This document shows, piece after piece, positions 5,656-8,913 of a stretch of 8,913 nt of DNA (within the stretch, counting starts at the first letter, position 1; each line of letters opens with the position of its first letter). The stretch is from Gallionella sp. (GTDB taxonomy: Bacteria; Pseudomonadota; Gammaproteobacteria; Burkholderiales; Gallionellaceae). The stretch is taken from the NCBI GenBank assembly GCA_024654105.1, contig JANLID010000108.1:1-8913 (forward strand), given 5' to 3'. A model generated the notes under the pieces. That model ran no database searches. It was given only the letters and a program-made list of their open reading frames with translations, and was not told the origin of the DNA. A program made the position numbers and the translations under genes.

Positions 5656-7328
5656 GCAACCACCTCTGTCCTCTGTCCTCTGTCCTCTGACTTCTGATGC
5701 CGCAATGCCGCCTCGATATAGGACTTGAACAGCGGGTGCCCGGCGCGCGGCGTGGAGGTGAATTCCGGGTGGAACTGCACGCCGACGAACCACGGGTGCA
5801 TGGATTGCGGCAATTCCATCATCTCCGGCAAATCCTCGGAAGGAGTGCGCGCGGAAATGATCAGCCCGGTTTTTTCCAGCGCGGGCACGTAATGGTTGTT
5901 CACCTCATAGCGATGGCGGTGCCGCTCGTTTACTTCGTCGCCATAGATACGCTGCGCCAGCGTGCCGGGCATGACCGGGCAGCGTTGCGAGCCGAGGCGC
6001 ATCGTGCCGCCCAGATCGGAATCGCTGTTGCGCGTCTCCACCTTACCGTCGCGGTCGCGCCATTCGTTGATCAGCGCCACCACCGGATGCTCGGATTCCA
6101 TATTGAATTCGGTGCTGTTCGCGTCGGCCATGCCCGCAACATGCCGCGCATATTCGATCACCGCCAATTGCATACCAAGACAAATTCCCAGATAAGGCAC
6201 CTTGTTTTCGCGCGCAAAACGAATCGCGGAAATTTTTCCTTCAGTGCCGCGCTTGCCGAAACCGCCCGGAACCAGGATAGCATCGAAATGCTCCAGGCTC
6301 TGGATGCCGGATACCTCGATATCTTCCGAATCGATGTATTCGATATTCACCTGGGTTGAGGTATGAATGCCAGCGTGGCGCAACGCCTCAATCAGCGATT
6401 TGTAGGATTCGGTCAGGTCTACATATTTACCGACCATACCGATGGTGATCTGGTGCTGCGGGTTCTCCTGCGCAGTGATGAGATTTTTCCATACCGACAG
6501 GTCGGCGGGCGGCGCATTCAAGGCCAGTTCTTCGCAAACGATGCGATCCAGTCCCTGCTCGTTAAGTATTTGCGGGATCTTGTAGATGCTGTCCACATCC
6601 CACATCGAGATCACGCCCTCTTCGCGCACGTTGGCAAACAGCGAAATTTTGGCGCGCTCGTCATCGGGAATCGGCCGGTCGGCGCGGCACACTAACGCGG
6701 TAGGAAAAATACCGATCTCGCGCAATTTCTGCACACTATGCTGCGTCGGCTTGGTTTTCAGCTCGCCTGCCGTGGCGATGTAAGGAACCAGCGTCAGGTG
6801 CACGTAAGCAACCTGATTGCGCCCCATGCGCAGCCCCATTTGCCGCGCCGCTTCGAGGAACGGCAGCGACTCGATGTCGCCAACCGTGCCGCCGATCTCG
6901 ACGATTGCCACATCGGCGTTACCGTCGAGCGAAGCCGCCGCGCCGCGTTCAATAAATGCCTGAATCTCGTTGGTGATATGCGGGATCACCTGCACCGTCT
7001 TGCCCAGATATTCGCCGCGCCGCTCCTTGCGTATCACGCTGTCGTAGATCTGCCCGGTGGTGAAGTTGTTGGCCTTGCGCATCTTCGCGGAAATGAACCG
7101 CTCGTAATGCCCCAGATCCAGGTCGGTTTCCGCGCCGTCCTCGGTGACGAACACCTCGCCGTGCTGGAACGGGCTCATGGTGCCCGGATCGACGTTGATG
7201 TAGGGATCAAGCTTGAGCATCGTTACCTTGAGGCCGCGCGACTCGAGAATGGCCGCAAGCGAAGCGGCGGCAATGCCCTTCCCCAGGGAAGAGACAACGC
7301 CGCCGGTGATGAAGATGTACTTGGTCAT
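5652..7328 (-). CDS. pyrG: CTP synthase (glutamine hydrolysing)
   Basis: CTP synthase converts UTP, ATP and glutamine to CTP in the cytoplasm. The 558 residues contain an N-terminal amidoligase domain: TGGVVSSLGKG (8-18) with P-loop K17, the KLDPYINVDPGTMSPFQHGEV region (39-59), and EIGGTVGDIES (144-154). After a linker near 270-290 comes a class I glutamine amidotransferase domain, with PGGFGKRG (354-361), nucleophile C383 in GICLGMQ, and H520/E522 in FHPEF. All catalytic parts are present. The start MTKYIFITGGVVSSLGKG is the family norm, but no clear Shine-Dalgarno precedes the ATG. The last residues, SEDRGQRTEVVA, are encoded by a heptanucleotide tandem repeat and make the protein slightly longer than the roughly 545 aa typical of E. 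coli. The final TGA overlaps the kdsA GTG. It heads the operon, 246 nt after yihY. Confidence 0.98.
   Translation of the reverse strand: MTKYIFITGGVVSSLGKGIAAASLAAILESRGLKVTMLKLDPYINVDPGTMSPFQHGEVFVTEDGAETDLDLGHYERFISAKMRKANNFTTGQIYDSVIRKERRGEYLGKTVQVIPHITNEIQAFIERGAAASLDGNADVAIVEIGGTVGDIESLPFLEAARQMGLRMGRNQVAYVHLTLVPYIATAGELKTKPTQHSVQKLREIGIFPTALVCRADRPIPDDERAKISLFANVREEGVISMWDVDSIYKIPQILNEQGLDRIVCEELALNAPPADLSVWKNLITAQENPQHQITIGMVGKYVDLTESYKSLIEALRHAGIHTSTQVNIEYIDSEDIEVSGIQSLEHFDAILVPGGFGKRGTEGKISAIRFARENKVPYLGICLGMQLAVIEYARHVAGMADANSTEFNMESEHPVVALINEWRDRDGKVETRNSDSDLGGTMRLGSQRCPVMPGTLAQRIYGDEVNERHRHRYEVNNHYVPALEKTGLIISARTPSEDLPEMMELPQSMHPWFVGVQFHPEFTSTPRAGHPLFKSYIEAALRHQKSEDRGQRTEVVA
5664..5698. 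repeat. Heptanucleotide tandem repeat (CTCTGTC on plus) at the pyrG/kdsA junction
   Basis: On the plus strand three perfect CTCTGTC units (5664-5684) are followed by CTCTGAC (6/7, 5685-5691) and TTCTGAT (5/7, 5692-5698). On the coding (minus) strand each perfect unit reads GACAGAG and joins its neighbour as GAGGACAGAGG. The array encodes the PyrG C-terminal residues around SEDRGQRTE and creates a series of GAGG Shine-Dalgarno cores. The last of these (5666-5663) is 7 nt before the kdsA GTG. Because the unit is 7 bp, copy-number change alters the downstream reading frame. Confidence 0.9.
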
Positions 7329-7470
7329 GCGGGTGCCCGGACATAACCAGCCACCTGGTTGTCGTTAACCAGCGGCTATGTCACCGTATTCTGGTGACAT
7401 AGCCGAATGGCTATGCAAAGCTTTTGACAGCCTGGCGGAATGGCTAGTAGTTTATCAAATGTTTTTCGTA
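7329..7470 (-). promoter_or_regulatory. Structured pyrG leader with a 13-bp hairpin and competing stems
   Basis: The presumed pyrG 5' leader is about 142 nt. It holds a perfect 13-bp hairpin, CGGCTATGTCACC (7373-7385) with its complement GGTGACATAGCCG (7393-7405), loop 7 nt. Downstream in the RNA (minus sense) CUGGUU (7372-7367), AACCAG (7360-7355) and CUGGUU (7350-7345) follow, so the middle AACCAG can pair with either neighbour but not both. A further CATAGCC-GAAT-GGCTATG pairing (7398-7415) competes with the 13-bp stem. No U-run follows the hairpins, so they are not intrinsic terminators. No Shine-Dalgarno is visible before the pyrG ATG. A regulatory role (attenuation or RNA stability) is inference. 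Confidence 0.5.
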
Positions 7471-7477
7471 GGGCGCG

Positions 7478-7505
7478 ATGATACCGTAAAACAGCCTGCC
7501 CTCAA
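7478..7505 (-). promoter_or_regulatory. Candidate sigma70 promoter for the pyrG-kdsA-eno-ftsB-recQ operon
   Basis: On the minus strand TTGAGG (7505-7500) and TATCAT (7483-7478) are 16 nt apart. The -10 matches the consensus at 5/6 and the -35 at 4/6. Transcription would start near 7471, giving the structured leader before pyrG at 7328. It lies 70 nt after the yihY stop, and no good intrinsic terminator separates yihY from it, so yihY transcripts may also run into the operon. Confidence 0.5.
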
Positions 7506-7574
7506 AATTCGGGACGACCCGGGAACCGCTTTTTGTGCGCCGTTATGAGCCGCATCCTGAAGCCTGCCCGGCAA

Positions 7575-8798
7575 TCATGACTTCGGATGCTCCGCACCGC
7601 ACGCAAAGAGTTCCTGCAAGGTCAGGTCGGCGCTTTGCTCAAGCTGCCCGGAATAACCGGCAAGCCATTGCTGCAATGGATCGTCACTCTGCTCAACGGG
7701 CAGGGCGCTGTGATCCAGCACGAACAGGCGCAGCAATTCGCTGGCGCGAATCTGGTTTGCATCACGCATCAACAGCCAGCTTTGACCCTCTGCCTTGCGC
7801 ACAATATCGGCGTCTGCCAGCTTTTCAAGAATTTTTTCCAGCACGTCATATCCGAGGCGCAACGATCTGGATAATTCCGGGAGAGTGCTCACTTTGCCCT
7901 GCTGTAAACCATGCGCCATAATTTGCAACACGCGCAGCGCATTAAGCAATTGGGTGGCCGATGATAAATACTGTGTCGCGGGGGCACGCCAGTGCGACAG
8001 TGATGCCGCGATCACCGCGCCGACCAAAATGGTCAGCCAGGACAAATAAATCCACATCAGGAAAACCGGCACGCTGGCGAATGCGCCATATACCAGCTTG
8101 TAGGTGGGAAAATGGCTGATGTAATAACCGAATATGCGGTTCATGGCCTCAAAAATCAGGGCGGCCACAATTGCCCCGATCAATGCGTGTGTGCGCGGCA
8201 CATAGCGATTCGGCACCAGCCTGAACAACATGGCAAACGCCAGCGTGGTAAACAACACCGGCAATACCTTCAGCACATTCACGCCGAAAACCGGGATATG
8301 TTTGGCGTAACCCATCGACAATCCGACCAGCCACGAAGTCAGCGACAGGCTTGCGCCGATGAGCAAGGGCGCGAGAGTAAGCACCGCCCAGTAAACCGTC
8401 AGCCGCTTGAGCAACGGGCGCGGGCGCGCCACCTGCCAGATGGTATTGAATGCCTGGCTTATAGTCAGCATCAGCAGCATCGCCGTCATCGCCAGAAATA
8501 CAATGCCGACCGCCGTCAGGCGCATCGCGCTCTCGGTAAACTGCTGCATGTATTCCGTGATGATCTTTCCCGCCATCTCCGGCATCAGGTTGTTGAGCAG
8601 ATATATTTTGATCTGATTGGAAAAATCCTCGAATACCGGAAATGCCGAAAATACGGTCAAGGCGATGGTAATCAAGGGCACCAGCGACAACAGCGTGGTA
8701 AAGGTCAGGCTCGCTGCAATCTGGATGCAGCGGTCCTGATGGAAGCGCATCGCGATGAAGCGTATGAAGTTCAGAAAGTCCCGCAAGTTTTTTTGCAT
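7575..8798 (-). CDS. YihY family inner-membrane protein (BrkB-like; formerly RNase BN)
   Basis: A 407-residue polytopic inner-membrane protein of the YihY/BrkB family, whose biochemical function is not settled; the old ribonuclease BN name is considered a misassignment. Six hydrophobic segments lie near 28-52, 96-117, 133-158, 172-193, 205-226 and 245-268. Family-typical stretches include AASLTFTTLLSLVPL (28-42), RLVPNRYVPRTHALIGA (193-209), FEAMNRIFGYY (216-226), and YKLVYGAFASVPVFLMWIYL (233-252). After the membrane part, residues about 285-345 resemble a winged helix (LPELSRSLRLGYDVLEKILEKLADADIV), followed by an acidic tail to 407. This cytoplasmic extension is known from many proteobacterial homologues, whereas E. 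coli YihY is shorter (about 290 aa). The ATG at 8798 has an exceptionally strong Shine-Dalgarno 9 nt upstream. Transcribed towards pyrG, with a 246-nt gap. Confidence 0.9.
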   Translation of the reverse strand: MQKNLRDFLNFIRFIAMRFHQDRCIQIAASLTFTTLLSLVPLITIALTVFSAFPVFEDFSNQIKIYLLNNLMPEMAGKIITEYMQQFTESAMRLTAVGIVFLAMTAMLLMLTISQAFNTIWQVARPRPLLKRLTVYWAVLTLAPLLIGASLSLTSWLVGLSMGYAKHIPVFGVNVLKVLPVLFTTLAFAMLFRLVPNRYVPRTHALIGAIVAALIFEAMNRIFGYYISHFPTYKLVYGAFASVPVFLMWIYLSWLTILVGAVIAASLSHWRAPATQYLSSATQLLNALRVLQIMAHGLQQGKVSTLPELSRSLRLGYDVLEKILEKLADADIVRKAEGQSWLLMRDANQIRASELLRLFVLDHSALPVEQSDDPLQQWLAGYSGQLEQSADLTLQELFACGAEHPKS

Positions 8799-8800
8799 GA

Positions 8801-8824
8801 CTAATCACCTCCTTACCTGATTAG
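8801..8824 (-). promoter_or_regulatory. yihY ribosome binding site inside a hairpin
   Basis: On the minus strand TAAGGAGGTGAT (8815-8804) is a 12-nt perfect complement of the canonical 16S rRNA 3' end (AUCACCUCCUUA). It overlaps a perfect inverted repeat, CTAATCA (8801-8807) and TGATTAG (8818-8824), that places GGTAAGGAGG in a 10-nt loop. GGAGG is 9 nt from the ATG at 8798. The Shine-Dalgarno thus lies partly in the loop and partly in the 3' arm of a 7-bp stem, which fixes the yihY start and suggests possible structural control. Confidence 0.75.
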
Positions 8825-8913
8825 CCACAAAGTACAGCCGCGCGAATGAGGCGTTCGGGATGCGGCGAAGTAACGGCTGATGCTCGAAGTAGTCTGGGCA
8901 GAATCACCGACAG
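8825..8913. other. Right-edge region, no gene assigned
   Basis: This is 89 nt upstream of yihY. Two minus-strand frames are open from the edge: one reaches a TAA at 8824-8822, and the other a TAA within the yihY ribosome binding site. One plus-strand frame from an ATG at 8846 is open to the edge. None gives a recognisable protein tail or head and none has a clear ribosome binding site. It may be intergenic, or hold the end of a gene lying outside the window. I see no convincing promoter. Confidence 0.4.

Noticed and set aside
5664..5698. CRISPR-like array
   Set aside because: The units are 7 bp and directly adjacent with no spacers; this is a simple tandem repeat.
5656..5793. N-terminal extension of kdsA to an upstream start within pyrG
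   Set aside because: The extra residues come from the other frame of the pyrG 3' end and the heptamer array and do not resemble KdsA. GTG at 5655 gives the conserved length and N terminus with a Shine-Dalgarno.
7468..7490. Possible second REP copy starting GTAGGGCG upstream of pyrG
   Set aside because: Only the first 8 nt match the REP-like arm; no hairpin follows, and the match overlaps the candidate -10 region. Probably chance.
7506..7525. Possible yihY terminator (CGGG-TCGT-CCCG then AATTTT on the minus strand)
   Set aside because: The stem is only 4 bp and the T run is short and offset, too weak to call.
8846..8913. Divergent plus-strand gene start at the right edge
   Set aside because: About 22 codons from an ATG without a ribosome binding site and with no recognisable family sequence; the window ends too soon to judge.

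Overview
The window reads as a chromosomal housekeeping segment of a Gram-negative bacterium, most likely a betaproteobacterium, perhaps Nitrosomonadales/Gallionellaceae-like. The evidence is the gene order pyrG-kdsA-eno-ftsB, an LPS (Kdo) gene, an FtsB with the proteobacterial LQYPLWLGKGG signature, and a YihY protein with a C-terminal winged-helix extension. The taxonomic guess below class level is weak. I see no phage, CRISPR, toxin-antitoxin or transposase gene.

Layout. The plus strand holds only the C-terminal part of an MFS transporter (2-697), entering from the left edge. It converges on a minus-strand block at a perfect 16-bp bidirectional terminator (691-727). All remaining genes are on the minus strand. 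Read in their own direction they are: yihY (8798-7575); a 246-nt gap with a putative promoter and a structured leader; pyrG (7328-5652); kdsA (5655-4804); a 100-nt gap filled by a REPIN-like inverted repeat; eno (4703-3420); ftsB (3420-3097); recQ (3093-1243); then a clear sigma70-type promoter and the two-gene ribosomal unit rpmB (L28)-rpmG (L33), ending at the shared terminator.

How the genes fit together. pyrG through recQ looks like one tightly packed transcription unit with GTGA, TAATG and 3-nt junctions. Eno makes PEP, which KdsA condenses with arabinose 5-phosphate to Kdo-8-phosphate. PyrG makes the CTP later used to activate Kdo as CMP-Kdo. FtsB is a divisome scaffold and RecQ a repair helicase added at the end.

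The gene content is ordinary; the unusual material is at the junctions. (1) Heptamer repeats at pyrG/kdsA supply the kdsA Shine-Dalgarno. Gaining one unit would fuse PyrG in frame to KdsA, and losing one would give PyrG a roughly 60-residue tail running into kdsA. (2) The REPIN-like doublet after kdsA supplies the kdsA stop codon. (3) ftsB and recQ lie in one reading frame separated by a single amber codon and one further codon. (4) The pyrG leader has a perfect 13-bp hairpin and mutually exclusive downstream stems, with no visible Shine-Dalgarno. (5) The yihY Shine-Dalgarno is a 12-nt perfect complement of the 16S 3' end and lies in the loop and 3' arm of a 7-bp-stem hairpin.
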